Positions 16,589 to 25,406 of a stretch of DNA of 64,000 nucleotides are shown here, piece after piece. Both the position numbers and the translations under genes were made by a program. The DNA lies in NCBI GenBank assembly GCA_002710785.1, contig PAMC01000018.1, positions 1 through 64,000 on the forward strand, written 5' to 3'. Position 1 is the stretch's first letter. Each line of letters begins with the position of its first letter. This DNA comes from a bacterium (GTDB taxonomy: Bacteria > Patescibacteriota > Minisyncoccia > Phycocordibacterales > UBA918). The notes under the pieces are model-generated. The model saw only the letters and a program-made list of their open reading frames with translations. It did no database searches and was not told the origin of the DNA.

Positions 16589-16882
16589 TTACTTTCTGAT
16601 GATTTCAAACTCGCCGAGGATGACCAGTTTGGGTTCAGCATGAAGCGAAGCCGTTCCGTTTACTGACGGAACAATCCGCTTGATGTCGTGTCCGTGGAAT
16701 TTCGGGCAACTCACCCGAAAGCTGACACCCTCCTCCGGCCCGTAGCCGATGGAGGTGATGGTTCCGCAGATGATGTGGTCTGCCGAGTCACTGAAAATCA
16801 GCGTTTGACCCAGCACGGCACCGATGAGGTCACCCAAGCCGAGTTTGTTGAGTTCAACCCGGAGTAGTTCAGCTCCAGCCAT
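16589..16882 (-). CDS. Hypothetical protein, second gene of methyltransferase operon
   Basis: 97 aa from MAGAELL. The AAGGAG 6 nt upstream of this ATG lies inside a short upstream extension (MKEKN) whose ATG overlaps the methyltransferase stop as ATGA; I prefer the downstream start because of the Shine-Dalgarno spacing. It looks beta-rich, with a single region ISCGT-like turns and one Cys-Pro (RVSCPKFHGHD). Family not recognised. Confidence 0.66.
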   Translation of the reverse strand: MAGAELLRVELNKLGLGDLIGAVLGQTLIFSDSADHIICGTITSIGYGPEEGVSFRVSCPKFHGHDIKRIVPSVNGTASLHAEPKLVILGEFEIIRK

Positions 16883-16893
16883 ATTCTTCTCCT

Positions 16894-17517
16894 TCATTTC
16901 TGGACCAGGACAGACATTGCGCCGTCAGCCCAATGATGTGTGGTTGCAAGGACTGTGAAGCCAGATTGCTCCAGCATCGCAGCGAGTTCATCAAGGTCGT
17001 AGTGAGCGTGATGCAGATGGGGTGTGCCATCAGGGTGTTTTTCAAGCTCCTCATGGCTTTCATAAACAGCTGGCATAACCACCATCATGACTCCACCGGT
17101 AACCAGTATACGCTTCAGTCCAGCAAGGACTGTCGGCATATTGTGCTTGGGTTCACCACTGAACGTGCAGCAGCACCACAATCCATCAAACGATGCCTCT
17201 GGAAACTCGAGCTTCCGATAGGACATGAGCTCGAACTGCTGGTCTGGATAGGCGTCTTGAGCCAACCTCACCATCTCGGGCGAGTGGTCGATACCGATGT
17301 ATTGCAAGCCCTGGTCGAGAAAGCGGTAGACATAGCGAGCCCAACCACATCCGACATCGAGCATTCGGTCTCCCGGAAGGGCGTCGAAGAAGGCTTGTAG
17401 GTCGGCATCTGGTTCTTCACCCTTCCACTGTGTCCAAGTTGGACTCTTGGCAAAGTCATCGGCATATGCAACGCCGAGACGTTCCGCCAGGTCTGGGTCA
17501 ACGTTTGTATCGTTCAA
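16894..17517 (-). CDS. Class I SAM-dependent methyltransferase
   Basis: About 207 aa from a TTG codon preceded by AGGGAG with 6 nt spacing; the frame runs open another 44 codons but that part (MFCQCSGR...) has no family look. Motif I is MLDVGCGWARYVYRF, followed by GIDHSPEMV and SFDGLWCCCTF, typical of methyltransferase domain 11/25 enzymes. The substrate is unknown. First gene of an operon with three small unknown proteins, so one of them or a shared ligand may be the target. Confidence 0.85.
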   Translation of the reverse strand: MNDTNVDPDLAERLGVAYADDFAKSPTWTQWKGEEPDADLQAFFDALPGDRMLDVGCGWARYVYRFLDQGLQYIGIDHSPEMVRLAQDAYPDQQFELMSYRKLEFPEASFDGLWCCCTFSGEPKHNMPTVLAGLKRILVTGGVMMVVMPAVYESHEELEKHPDGTPHLHHAHYDLDELAAMLEQSGFTVLATTHHWADGAMSVLVQK

Positions 17518-17691
17518 GTTTCTCTCCCTTGTAAAGGTGCAATTGTGTACTTGTGTTCGAGTCGAACAATGCCACAAATCCTTTTGTTTTTCAATAAAAA
17601 TCTCCCTCACGCTGAACGATTGTTGTCTCCCAGAACATTGACAGAACAAAGTTTTATTATACAGTATTTATAGCAAAAAGGAGCTCCTATC

Positions 17692-18246
17692 ATGATTAAG
17701 TTCTTCAATCCCAGCGACCTCGGACACAAGGCGGTCTACGCCGTCTATTTGCTGGCCTGCGCTCTGTTTCCGGCATACCCGATGCAGCGGTATCTCAAAG
17801 AGAAAACTGGTCGCGGTTTCCTCGGACCGGCAGAATGGTCCATACTGGCGTTGTCCAGTATCGGGACAGTCTCAATCTATGGGACGCTGTTCTACTACTT
17901 GGGTTGGCCTTCAATTTCGGTCATCCTTCCGTTCCAGGTCTTTGTGGCAGCATACGCATCAGTCAGTGCTTGCTGGATTACCGGACTCTACGTCTTCATC
18001 GTACTGAGTTCGAATTGGCTGCCGTGGTTCAGCTTCAGAAAAATCGCTGTCGCAGAAAGGTTCACAGGTGGCAAGACCGAATACATCCTCGCTCGTGGCC
18101 TGTACTGGCGGCGTAGCCCTCCCGGCAAGTACTACACAGAGCGGCAGCCGTGGGGAGGTATCCCCAAAGGCTGGCGGGTAGCAGAGCCATCAACAGCCGA
18201 AGGAGAAAGGATAAGTGCTGCATTAAAAGCTGCACTGAAGGCCTAA
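17692..18246 (+). CDS. Small integral membrane protein
   Basis: 184 aa with three to four hydrophobic segments (about 12-29, 47-70, 72-92, 96-112), then a basic C-terminal tail of 70 residues probably in the cytoplasm. AAAAAGGAG is placed 8 nt before the ATG, a clear Shine-Dalgarno. Family not recognised. A good terminator follows. It is transcribed away from the methyltransferase operon. Confidence 0.75.
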   Translation: MIKFFNPSDLGHKAVYAVYLLACALFPAYPMQRYLKEKTGRGFLGPAEWSILALSSIGTVSIYGTLFYYLGWPSISVILPFQVFVAAYASVSACWITGLYVFIVLSSNWLPWFSFRKIAVAERFTGGKTEYILARGLYWRRSPPGKYYTERQPWGGIPKGWRVAEPSTAEGERISAALKAALKA

Positions 18247-18272
18247 TACTCTCAGGCACCCTCACGTTATTG

Positions 18273-18300
18273 GCTGGTCCTCCATAGGGCCAGCTTTTTT
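18273..18300 (+). terminator. Terminator of the 17692 membrane gene
   Basis: GCTGGTCC-TCCATA-GGGCCAGC (one T-G) is followed by TTTTTT. Confidence 0.9.
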
Positions 18301-18309
18301 CTATACAAA

Positions 18310-18335
18310 CGCCCCAGTTACCGGAAACTGGGGCG
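18310..18335 (-). terminator. Minus-strand hairpin after the M23 gene
   Basis: The perfect 10-bp stem CGCCCCAGTT/AACTGGGGCG lies 21 nt past the stop of the 18357-18923 gene. The T-run is short (GTTTG). Confidence 0.6.
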
Positions 18336-18356
18336 GACGCGTATTGTTGTATCGGG

Positions 18357-18923
18357 TTAGACCCACAGAGGAACAAGGCTCTTGAAGCCAAAAGGGCTAG
18401 GGTTGCGGTCAAGTCGAAACACGATGAAGTGAAGGTGGTCACGGTCAGTCAGTCCGGTTTTCCCGACAACACCGATGACCTGCCCTGCTCGCACTGCAGC
18501 TCCCTGATGTACTCCAGCATCACGGACCGAATTCTTCGCCAAATGGCAGTATTGAGTGAATTCAGTCGGGGTATGTTGGATGGTGATGTAGTTCAGCTTA
18601 TCTCGGAAACTGATATCATCACCCCACTCGTCAGAGTGCTCTTGCACCTCAACCACCATTCCGCCTGAAGCGGCCAGGACTGGAGTTCCATCAAGGACCA
18701 AGAAATCAATGGCATTCTTGAAAGCAGCTCGGTGTGTCAGTGGACTTTTGGCACACAGGTAATGCGCCGTGTGATACAGCTCATCAGCTGGTATGCCGTC
18801 CTTCAATGCTTCTGCGTGACGCACAGCCTCGTCAGGTGTCACATTGAGCGGAAGACGGTATGTCTCTTTGCTCACTTCATCATCCCACATCGGGTCGTCA
18901 GCCCAACGGTCAATATCGTCCAT
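18357..18923 (-). CDS. M23 (LytM) family protein without signal peptide
   Basis: About 188 aa from MDDIDRWADD, preceded by AGGAG with 7 nt spacing; the ORF begins 14 codons earlier. The C-terminal 110 residues have the LytM layout: THRAAFKNAIDFLVLDGTPV, GGMVVEV, YCHLAKN, GQVIGVVGKTG and HLHF. The usual first ligand HxxxD is only partly kept (His then Asp spaced by eight). No leader or membrane segment is visible, so it either acts inside the cell, exits by lysis or another route, or is not a murein hydrolase. The acidic N-terminus is unique. Confidence 0.75.
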   Translation of the reverse strand: MDDIDRWADDPMWDDEVSKETYRLPLNVTPDEAVRHAEALKDGIPADELYHTAHYLCAKSPLTHRAAFKNAIDFLVLDGTPVLAASGGMVVEVQEHSDEWGDDISFRDKLNYITIQHTPTEFTQYCHLAKNSVRDAGVHQGAAVRAGQVIGVVGKTGLTDRDHLHFIVFRLDRNPSPFGFKSLVPLWV

Positions 18924-19004
18924 TTCGATACTCCTAAATTGTCCACGTTCGGTTTTCATTTCCAAGTACGAAAACTAACACAAATACTATAAAGTTACTA
19001 TTTA

Positions 19005-19577
19005 TCAATGTTTTCTTCGTATAAGCAAAAGTGCCACAAACAAACCATTGGCAATGCCCCAAGCAGCCGGAAACAAGCTGGTTAGGATTGAATAGTGAGA
19101 TAAAGCGGCAACACTGAGTAAGTGCCTAAATGAGTTAATAGCGTAAGTAGATATAGTCTCAGTGTGAGGTCTATTCCAAGATTTACGAATGGTCGGTATA
19201 AAACCAAGCATGCCAACTGTTACAAGTAGAATCATTGCGGTAACTGGTTGTTTTGCCAACAGCCACAATCCTAGAGCGACCAACGCTGCTAAAAAGAAAA
19301 GGGTGTCAGACCGGGTAATATCTTTATCGCCTTGGCGCATCCCCAGTACAAAAATACATAGTGATATAGAACCTGCTACTAGGGTTACCCATGCACCTGG
19401 ACCTGCATCATCACTAAGCTGAAGGGCAAAGATGATTATCGTAATGAGACCCCATACAAATCAAGTATATACATGTGGCTTTGTTTTTCCTTTTAGCACG
19501 TCACGCAAGTATGGAATGTAACCAACAACTCCAAGAATGACAGTTATGACCCCTATTATTTCCTTAATTTCAAGCAT
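19005..19577 (-). pseudogene. Multi-pass membrane protein broken by an in-frame TGA
   Basis: Reading from ATG at 19577, 38 codons (MLEIKEIIGV...KPHVYT) end at TGA (19461-19463). The frame then continues without interruption through FVWGLITIIIFALQL to the stop at 19005. The whole 190-codon frame looks like one protein with about six helices. At the TGA a Trp is expected, as in related KPHxxTWxxWG proteins, so a single TGG to TGA change explains it. TGA is a normal stop elsewhere in the window. The downstream part could restart at internal ATGs (19340) but would lack the first helices. Confidence 0.75.
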
Positions 19578-19603
19578 AATATTTGTAACAATGCTAACAC
19601 AAC

Positions 19604-19636
19604 AAAAGCCACACACCCGCGGGGTGTATGGCTTTA
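19604..19636 (-). terminator. Terminator of the ArdC-SSAP operon
   Basis: On the minus strand AAAGCCATACACCC-CGC-GGTGTGTGGCTTT (one mismatch) is followed by TGTTG. It lies 5 nt past the stop. Confidence 0.85.
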
Positions 19637-19641
19637 ATAAT

Positions 19642-20196
19642 TTAGCTTTTAAGTTGTTGTATTAACTCACTCGCATCCTCCTTAGACATCGTATCCAAGT
19701 TGCCGAGCATCTGGTTCTTCTCATCTTCATCGGTAACCTTGGTGTCGATTAACTGGGTTAGGTAGCGTTTCTGAGCATCTGAAGCTTGGTAGGTAGCAGC
19801 GGAGTAACTGTCACTTTGTAGCCCAAAGCTCGGTACGGGACCAGCTTCCTCGGCAGCAAAGGCGTTGGGGAATTTACCAGCCCGAACACACGCATCTGTT
19901 AGTGCACTCGAAAAAGCAAATTTAACCGAGTTACTAATATACCGATTGGACTGTGACAGGACCGACATGCCCCGACCTTGCCCAATTACCCGACCACCAA
20001 TCTTTAAGGTACAAAGGTAGGCAATGAGTCCAGGGTGATTAAACACGGTACTGGTCTGCATATCCTCTTCAAAGGTGGCGGTAATATCGTAGACTCCTAA
20101 GTGTTTCTCTATCTCCTCACGGATTGGATGCTTCGCTGGCTGTTGTGGTTGCACTGTTGCATAACTCCTTGGTTTAGTAGTTGTTGCATTATTCAT
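19642..20196 (-). CDS. Single-strand annealing protein candidate (Rad52/Sak-like)
   Basis: 184 aa. VFNHPGLIAYLCTLKIGG, then GQGRGMSVLSQ and ISNSVKFAFSSALTDACVRAGKF resemble the Rad52/Erf-type pattern of a beta sheet, a G-x-G turn, then 'K.A...A.TDA..RA'. The C-terminal SDAQKRYLTQLIDTKV...SKEDASELIQQLKS helical tail is common in phage annealing proteins. It would pair complementary ssDNA during element replication. Last of three overlapping genes and opposite a PrimPol-helicase gene, which supports a DNA-metabolism role. Confidence 0.55.
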   Translation of the reverse strand: MNNATTTKPRSYATVQPQQPAKHPIREEIEKHLGVYDITATFEEDMQTSTVFNHPGLIAYLCTLKIGGRVIGQGRGMSVLSQSNRYISNSVKFAFSSALTDACVRAGKFPNAFAAEEAGPVPSFGLQSDSYSAATYQASDAQKRYLTQLIDTKVTDEDEKNQMLGNLDTMSKEDASELIQQLKS

Positions 20197-20365
20197 GATT
20201 ATTTAGTTTGTTTAGTCTCTTGATAATTACGGTTTTGGGTTTAATGGTGACGGAAATAATGTCGCCTAACGAAAAACCAGCGGTAGCCAGTCGACTATCA
20301 CTGATTCGTATACATGGCTCATCCTTGGCTCTACGCTCGGACACCACGGTCATTTGGCGAGTCAT
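20189..20365 (-). CDS. Small SymE/AbrB-like protein, 58 aa
   Basis: Overlaps its upstream neighbour by ATGA and its downstream neighbour by 8 nt, which is strong evidence of translation. CIRISDSRLATAGFSLGDIIS and VTIKPKTVIIKRL fit the swapped-hairpin 'P.I.LsG.wL..aGF..Gd.V' pattern of SymE/SpoVT-AbrB proteins. These are either DNA-binding antitoxin-like regulators or, for SymE, RNA-linked toxins. Here it sits between ArdC-like and annealing-protein genes and may regulate the operon. Two basic stretches flank the core. Confidence 0.6.
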   Translation of the reverse strand: MTRQMTVVSERRAKDEPCIRISDSRLATAGFSLGDIISVTIKPKTVIIKRLNKLNNHE

Positions 20366-20694
20366 GCTGGTTTGTGGTTAGCAATAGGTTCCGTCTGACT
20401 GATGTGGAAGAGGTTGATACTTCTTCGCCTTGTTTGCTTCTCTCCGGTCTCTGGGTCTTCTGATTCGATTAGAGTGTAGCTTTGGATAGCCTTGGCTCCT
20501 TTCTTTACGCTGTACCCGTTACGTCGCCAAGCTGCAAAACTCATACAGCTATGGTACGGGTCGTAGGTGGCAGCGTACTCTGGCCCTAGCTCTGGGTGTT
20601 CGGCTATTGCTTGCCTCACGGCTTCAGCGGTCTTCTCAGAACCCAGATATGGTGACACTGGGCGGTCTGATAATACTTCTTGTACCTTTTTCAT
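20362..20694 (-). CDS. ArdC N-terminal-like protein
   Basis: 110 aa. SFAAWRRNGYSVKKGAKAI is the signature of the ssDNA-binding N-terminal domain of ArdC antirestriction proteins and related plasmid proteins. The zinc-metallopeptidase half of ArdC is missing, so this is the binding domain alone. It heads a three-gene operon on the element and would coat or protect incoming single strands. An imperfect palindrome at 20711-20732 just upstream could be an operator. Confidence 0.65.
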   Translation of the reverse strand: MKKVQEVLSDRPVSPYLGSEKTAEAVRQAIAEHPELGPEYAATYDPYHSCMSFAAWRRNGYSVKKGAKAIQSYTLIESEDPETGEKQTRRRSINLFHISQTEPIANHKPA

Positions 20695-20710
20695 AGTGTT
20701 TATGTGTGCC

Positions 20711-20732
20711 GCACTGGATGCATCTGCAGTGC
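20711..20732. promoter_or_regulatory. Imperfect palindrome upstream of the ArdC-like operon
   Basis: GCACTG and CAGTGC flank GATGCATC, 17 nt before the ATG at 20694. It is an operator candidate for the AbrB-like protein. The evidence is symmetry only. Confidence 0.35.
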
Positions 20733-21228
20733 AGGTAGGAGTGGCTTATGTTTAATTCCTAGCCTAACCCCCTAGTAATAAGACCCAGGCTACATAGGTG
20801 GGTACCCGGGCAGTGGTTCGGTTAGGGAAGTTACAGAGTAAGGAACTATGTAATACGGGGTACTAACGCAGTTTTGTGTATTTTTTGGTCTTACCCAAGA
20901 GACGAAAAAGTTGTTGACGGGTCTTTTACCAAGGGGGTATAAAAATGCATCAAATACGTTGCTAAATATAGCTTTTTGCTTGGTAGGTAGATTTTTCTTT
21001 ACTTTACCTAGTACACACAGAAGGGTAGCTGGTATCTGCCTGGTAATTCTCCCCCTCCTTATAGGGGGAGATTACCAAGGAGCCAACCCCCACCACCGTG
21101 TTCATAAATATTCTGTAGCCAGGGTAATTCACCAGAACCATCAGCCGAGCGTGAGATTTTTTAGTTGAGCATTTTGGTACTCTGCTAAATTAGTACGTAC
21201 CACATGAAGTGGTAATAGCTTGCGTACT
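20733..21228. other. Gene-poor divergent region of the element, possible origin
   Basis: About 500 bp between the minus-strand recombination operon and the plus-strand replication genes. It is AT-richer than its surroundings, with no convincing ORF (an 85-codon frame at 20911 lacks a start signal and protein-like composition). It contains a bulged hairpin GGTAAT-CTCCCCC...GGGGGAG-ATTACC at 21042-21076. I see no clear iterons. Its position next to a PrimPol-helicase makes it the natural place for a replication origin, but nothing proves this. Confidence 0.3.
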
Positions 21229-21354
21229 ATGAACACAACGACTATATTAGTGACACGGGAGTGCTCGGTCTGCGGCTACAAATGGCTGCCTCGAGTACCA
21301 AACCCAAAAAAATGCCCTTGTTGCCAAGCACGCCTTGAAGACGAGTTGGCATAG
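21229..21354 (+). CDS. Small zinc-ribbon protein, 41 aa
   Basis: Frame 21229-21354 encodes ECSVCGYKWLPRV...KKCPCCQARLEDELA, two CxxC knuckles 14 residues apart, a complete zinc ribbon. It is followed 96 nt later by the primase-helicase gene on the same strand. Such mini-ribbons are usual in mobile elements and may bind DNA or RNA, or contact a polymerase. No clear Shine-Dalgarno. Confidence 0.65.
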   Translation: MNTTTILVTRECSVCGYKWLPRVPNPKKCPCCQARLEDELA

Positions 21355-21450
21355 TTGAGGAACGGGACAATCAAAAGTTAATTATTATTTGGGACAAAAA
21401 GAATACCCGCAGCAACGGGCATTCGGCTCTTAAATATTGAATTGACTTGT

Positions 21451-23481
21451 ATGAATAGTAACACAGTCCCAAACGGCAGTCCTCTGACTGACCAAGAAAT
21501 TATTACAAACGCAGTAGAAACACTCACTGGTGACCGAGCCCAATGGGTAATTTGGCAATATCAGGAACGTGAAGACGGAGGTAAGCCAGGCAAAATTCCG
21601 ATTGGTATTTATGGTGAAGCAGCTAAAGTTTCAGACAATTCCACCTGGCTACACTACGATGATGCAAAACGCCTCTGTGATGAGCATGATTTAGATGGTG
21701 TAGGCATTATGTTTGACGGCAGCTTCCTGGGCGTAGACCTAGATAATTGCGTTGAGGATGGAGATATCACAGACCCAGTTGTGGCAGCATTTGTAGCCAT
21801 CGCAGATACATATACAGAGATTTCGCCGAGCGGCACTGGACTCCACCTATTCTTCAAACTAGCAGGACCTTACAAGGCTAAGAAAAATCGACACGGTAGT
21901 TACGAAGTGTATACCAACGACCGGTACTTCACATTTACCGGCCACCTATTCAATCAAAACCTCGTACGGACAGTAACTCCCAAAGAAGTGGAACGCTTAC
22001 TAGAGGCTATTGGCTACCCCTGGAATCCCGTTGAATCAGCAGTCGACAGTGTGGTCCTTGGTAATACTACAAACCTAGACCAAGAGATTGCCAAGGAGAA
22101 GATGTTTAGCTCAAAGCACGGGGCCGAAATCGAAGCCCTCTATAACGGTGACACGTCAGCCTACGGTGGGGATGTCTCAAAAGCCGAGGCTGCCTTAGTG
22201 AAACACGCAGCACACTGGTTTAGTGACCGTGAAGCGGTGCAGGAGTTTTGGTTGCAATCACCGCTAGCCCAACGAGATAAGACGCAAGGACGAGTAGATT
22301 ACCAAGAACGTACCCTTGATTTTGCGTTGCAGGACTCCTCTGGGTCACCAACACCAGAATTCACCATTAATGACACAGACAACAGTAAATTGGGTCCACG
22401 GGAAATCTTCGCCCAAGCTGAAACCGACCTCGAAGACTTTTTGAAACTCGATGGTGAAACGGACTGGTTAGTGGACCGACTGGTTACCAAGGGGTCACTT
22501 AATATGATTGCTTCACCGCCAGCCCAAGGGAAGACGTTTATGGCTCTTAATATTGCTTTGGCAGTGGCGTTTGGTGAGCCTCTATTCGGTAAATTCAATG
22601 TACCTGACGCCGCTAACGTACTGGTTGTGAACGAGGAAGATACTGAGAATGAGCTATCTGGTCGTTTGCAGAGTATGGTGTCAAAGGGTGCGGTACGGGG
22701 TAAAATCAAGCTCTACTGCAACACTGGACTCAAAGTGAACAAGGATTGGTCAGACGGGCTTTTAGAGCGTGCTAAGGCCAATAATGCGGGTCTGGTAATT
22801 CTCGATAACCTAGCTGTGCTGAGTTTGGCTAACGAAAATGACGCCCAAGCGGTACAGGAAGTAATGGAGCAGTTTCGGCGGTTCACTCGTGCTGGTATTA
22901 CAGTTATCTTCATTCACCACGACCGCAAGGGGCAGCCAGGAGAATCAGGTGGTAATCAATCACTTGATAGTGCTCGTGGGTCTGGAGTGATTCCAGCAGC
23001 AGTTCATGGCTATCTCAGTGTCCGAACTGCCAAGAACAACACCTTTGTAGTATCGCAACGGAAGCTAAAAGCCAACAGTCCAAAAGTGAAGGACTTCGTG
23101 ATTCAGATGCACACTGATATCACAAAGGGTAAGCAATTTCGTTTTCGGTTTGAGTATATCGGTGAGTACGACCCAGACCTCAACGCTGCCGAGAACCTAG
23201 AGACTAGGATTGTATCCCTCAGTCAAGAGTACGGCACAAAATACTACTTCACCAAGAAGACGTTGGTTGGTCGTGGTTTCGCTACTCGACCAGATGACAA
23301 GAGTCTTGTGAGTGCACTAAAGAGTTTGGTGGCCAAAGGTTTGCTACAGGTGAATCAGTATAAGGACCTAGGCGAACCAGAAAAGGAACTCGTTGACGAT
23401 ACAGTGAAAGTGGGTAATGCCGCAGTGTATTGGTTTGCGTCAGACAGCTTAGTAGAGGATGTGGCTAATATTCCTTTCTAG
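21451..23481 (+). CDS. Primase-polymerase fused to RepA-like helicase
   Basis: About 676 aa from ATG at 21451, three codons after a TTG start of the same frame. The N-terminal half has WVIWQYQ, the metal-binding GVDLDNC, EISPSGTGLHLFF and NDRYFTFTGH, the pattern of phage and plasmid PrimPol domains (NrS-1 polymerase type). The C-terminal part is a RecA-fold ATPase of the RepA/AAA_25 group, with Walker A SPPAQGKT near residue 355, Walker B GLVILDNL and IHHDRKG. It should start and unwind element DNA. The final 100 residues look like a winged helix. Confidence 0.85.
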   Translation: MNSNTVPNGSPLTDQEIITNAVETLTGDRAQWVIWQYQEREDGGKPGKIPIGIYGEAAKVSDNSTWLHYDDAKRLCDEHDLDGVGIMFDGSFLGVDLDNCVEDGDITDPVVAAFVAIADTYTEISPSGTGLHLFFKLAGPYKAKKNRHGSYEVYTNDRYFTFTGHLFNQNLVRTVTPKEVERLLEAIGYPWNPVESAVDSVVLGNTTNLDQEIAKEKMFSSKHGAEIEALYNGDTSAYGGDVSKAEAALVKHAAHWFSDREAVQEFWLQSPLAQRDKTQGRVDYQERTLDFALQDSSGSPTPEFTINDTDNSKLGPREIFAQAETDLEDFLKLDGETDWLVDRLVTKGSLNMIASPPAQGKTFMALNIALAVAFGEPLFGKFNVPDAANVLVVNEEDTENELSGRLQSMVSKGAVRGKIKLYCNTGLKVNKDWSDGLLERAKANNAGLVILDNLAVLSLANENDAQAVQEVMEQFRRFTRAGITVIFIHHDRKGQPGESGGNQSLDSARGSGVIPAAVHGYLSVRTAKNNTFVVSQRKLKANSPKVKDFVIQMHTDITKGKQFRFRFEYIGEYDPDLNAAENLETRIVSLSQEYGTKYYFTKKTLVGRGFATRPDDKSLVSALKSLVAKGLLQVNQYKDLGEPEKELVDDTVKVGNAAVYWFASDSLVEDVANIPF

Positions 23482-23482
23482 T

Positions 23483-23677
23483 ATGTCTAACACTACTCTG
23501 GCACATAAAATTTGCATTGCGTATCGCCATTTATTCAATGTACGTGAGTCACAACCACTAAACGCTGGCACCATTAGTGCTATGGAAGAGCTTGGATTAA
23601 TCCTGAAACCAATCTACCAGCGAATGCGAAAAGAAGGCTGGGTATTACAAAATGGTAAACTAACAAAACATGAGTAA
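23483..23677 (+). CDS. Small winged-helix-like protein before the integrase
   Basis: 64 aa from MSNTTLAHK. NAGTISAMEELGLILKPIYQRMRKEGWVLQNGKLTK looks like a winged helix. It starts 2 nt after the helicase stop and overlaps the integrase start by 8 nt (ATGAGTAA), so it is translated with it. The position suggests a recombination directionality factor or a regulator; sequence alone does not decide. Confidence 0.65.
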   Translation: MSNTTLAHKICIAYRHLFNVRESQPLNAGTISAMEELGLILKPIYQRMRKEGWVLQNGKLTKHE

Positions 23678-25406
23678 ATCACCGAAGAAGGACGCAGTCG
23701 AACGAGAAACATTTGCAGCTATTGAGCGTGGTGATTTTAAGGAGTGTTACCTGATTTATAACCGCAAAAGTAGCGATGAAGCGGATAGTCAAAAGAATTC
23801 GATTGAGTTTCAGAATGCAGAAAGTATGCGCTTTGCTGCACGAGAATCGCTTCCAGTAGCTGGAATTACTATCACAGGGCTGTGTAATAACGGCTCCATC
23901 TCTGAACGACATTCTGGTTTTAAGGAAGATGAAAACTTTGTGATTTCTTCTGATGGTAAGGTAACGTACCAGATTGACCGACCAAAGTTTCAGCGGTTAT
24001 TGCAGTTGGTTAATCAGGGTTACATCAAAGGTGTCATTTGTCTTTGTTGGGACCGTATCAGCCGAAACAAATCTGATGATGCTATCGTTCGTAAGCTAAT
24101 GAAGAAAGGGGTGGATATTCGCTTCGTACATGCTCACTACGACGACAGCAGTGCCGGAGAGCTCCATATGGATATCGACGGTATGTTTGCGCAACATCAC
24201 TCCCGGGTGACTAGTGAAAAGGTCCGTTTGAGTAAGGTAAACAGTCGCAGTCAGGGTAAGTGCACATACCGTGCTCCAATCGGCTATCTCAATGAAGGTA
24301 ATATGGACTGGAAGCCATTCGACCCTGAACGAGCACCGATGGTGAAGGAGATGTTTGAACTATATGCTACAGGTGATTGGAGTCTGTCTGATTTAACACG
24401 ACACGCTCGTAAAATTGGTTTAACTGCACCACCAATGCGACGACGTCGTACCAAAGAGGAGATGCTGGCAGACGAGGAAGTACGACTGGAGAAAGTCACC
24501 AGTCCGATTCAGCAAGGATACATGGCCCAGATTCTCAAGAACAAGTTTTACATTGGCTACATCATTGGTAACAACGGTAAAGCTGGTGAGTGGGTGAAGA
24601 GTGAAAGCCATGAGCCACTTGTTGATGAGAAATTGTTTAACAAGGTTCAGGCTCTATTGGGTAAGAAGAACGTCAGCACACACTACACGGAGAAGTTGGA
24701 CTATCCATTGCGTGGGATTATGCGGTGTTCCTGCTGTGGGCGAATCTATACTCCGTACGTGAAGAAGGGAAACCAGTACTACTACAGTCGCTGCAAAGAT
24801 GGGTGCACTAATAAAATGAAGAATTTGCATTACACTTATGTAGTAGAAAAAGTACGGAAGTTGGTTTCCGGTCTGCACTTTACCGATGACGAGCTGGAAG
24901 AATTTGAAAGCCGAGCTGGGACGGATATCGCTCTTTTGGAGAACAAGCGTGACCGTGAAATGGAGGTTATCGAACGCAAGAAAAAGAAAGTGCGTGATGA
25001 ATTAGCATATTTACGCTCTGAGCGGGTACAGTTGCTAAAAACAGGTGTATTCACTCCTGAAGGGTACGTAGAGGAGACAAATAGGCTGGAGGGTGAGATT
25101 GATGATTTGCAGACTGAGGAGCAGGTATCTGAGGAAGCAATGCGAGAGCTAATGAAGGAAGTGGTACATCTTTCAGAACTACTAAAAAACGTTGTGCCTA
25201 TTTACGATTACGCCAATCCGCAAGAAAAAGAGAAAATTATCCGAGCTATCTTTTCAGAACTCTCGTTTTCTCACGATACGTTGCAATATAAGGTTAAAAA
25301 AGGGTTTGAAACCTTTGATAAGCGTATTTCTGCTTTTTGCGGGCCCACGTGGACTCGAACCACGGCCGCTGGTTTTGGAGACCAGAATTCTACCACTAAA
25401 CTATAG
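23670..25406 (+). CDS. Large serine integrase, 3' end antisense to tRNA-Trp
   Basis: 578 aa. Resolvase domain with Ser34 in YNRKSSDEADSQ and the LCWDRISRN motif, then a recombinase domain, a zinc ribbon (MRCSCCGRIYTPY..YYYSRCKDGC) and a long coiled coil (about 410-500). Large serine integrases insert circular DNA at specific sites without long homology. The last 20 or so codons are the antisense of tRNA-Trp, and the TAG stop lies in its D arm. This implies integration at this tRNA, with the element carrying the tRNA 3' half. Confidence 0.93.
   Translation: MSKSPKKDAVERETFAAIERGDFKECYLIYNRKSSDEADSQKNSIEFQNAESMRFAARESLPVAGITITGLCNNGSISERHSGFKEDENFVISSDGKVTYQIDRPKFQRLLQLVNQGYIKGVICLCWDRISRNKSDDAIVRKLMKKGVDIRFVHAHYDDSSAGELHMDIDGMFAQHHSRVTSEKVRLSKVNSRSQGKCTYRAPIGYLNEGNMDWKPFDPERAPMVKEMFELYATGDWSLSDLTRHARKIGLTAPPMRRRRTKEEMLADEEVRLEKVTSPIQQGYMAQILKNKFYIGYIIGNNGKAGEWVKSESHEPLVDEKLFNKVQALLGKKNVSTHYTEKLDYPLRGIMRCSCCGRIYTPYVKKGNQYYYSRCKDGCTNKMKNLHYTYVVEKVRKLVSGLHFTDDELEEFESRAGTDIALLENKRDREMEVIERKKKKVRDELAYLRSERVQLLKTGVFTPEGYVEETNRLEGEIDDLQTEEQVSEEAMRELMKEVVHLSELLKNVVPIYDYANPQEKEKIIRAIFSELSFSHDTLQYKVKKGFETFDKRISAFCGPTWTRTTAAGFGDQNSTTKL

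Noticed and set aside
19005..19577. TGA recoded as Trp or Gly (alternative genetic code as in some Patescibacteria)
   Set aside because: Many well-defined genes here end in TGA (for example serS and infB neighbours), and only this one frame contains an internal TGA.
20911..21168. 85-codon plus-strand frame in the element's gene-poor region
   Set aside because: No start signal, odd composition, and it runs through the GGTAAT hairpin. Better treated as intergenic.
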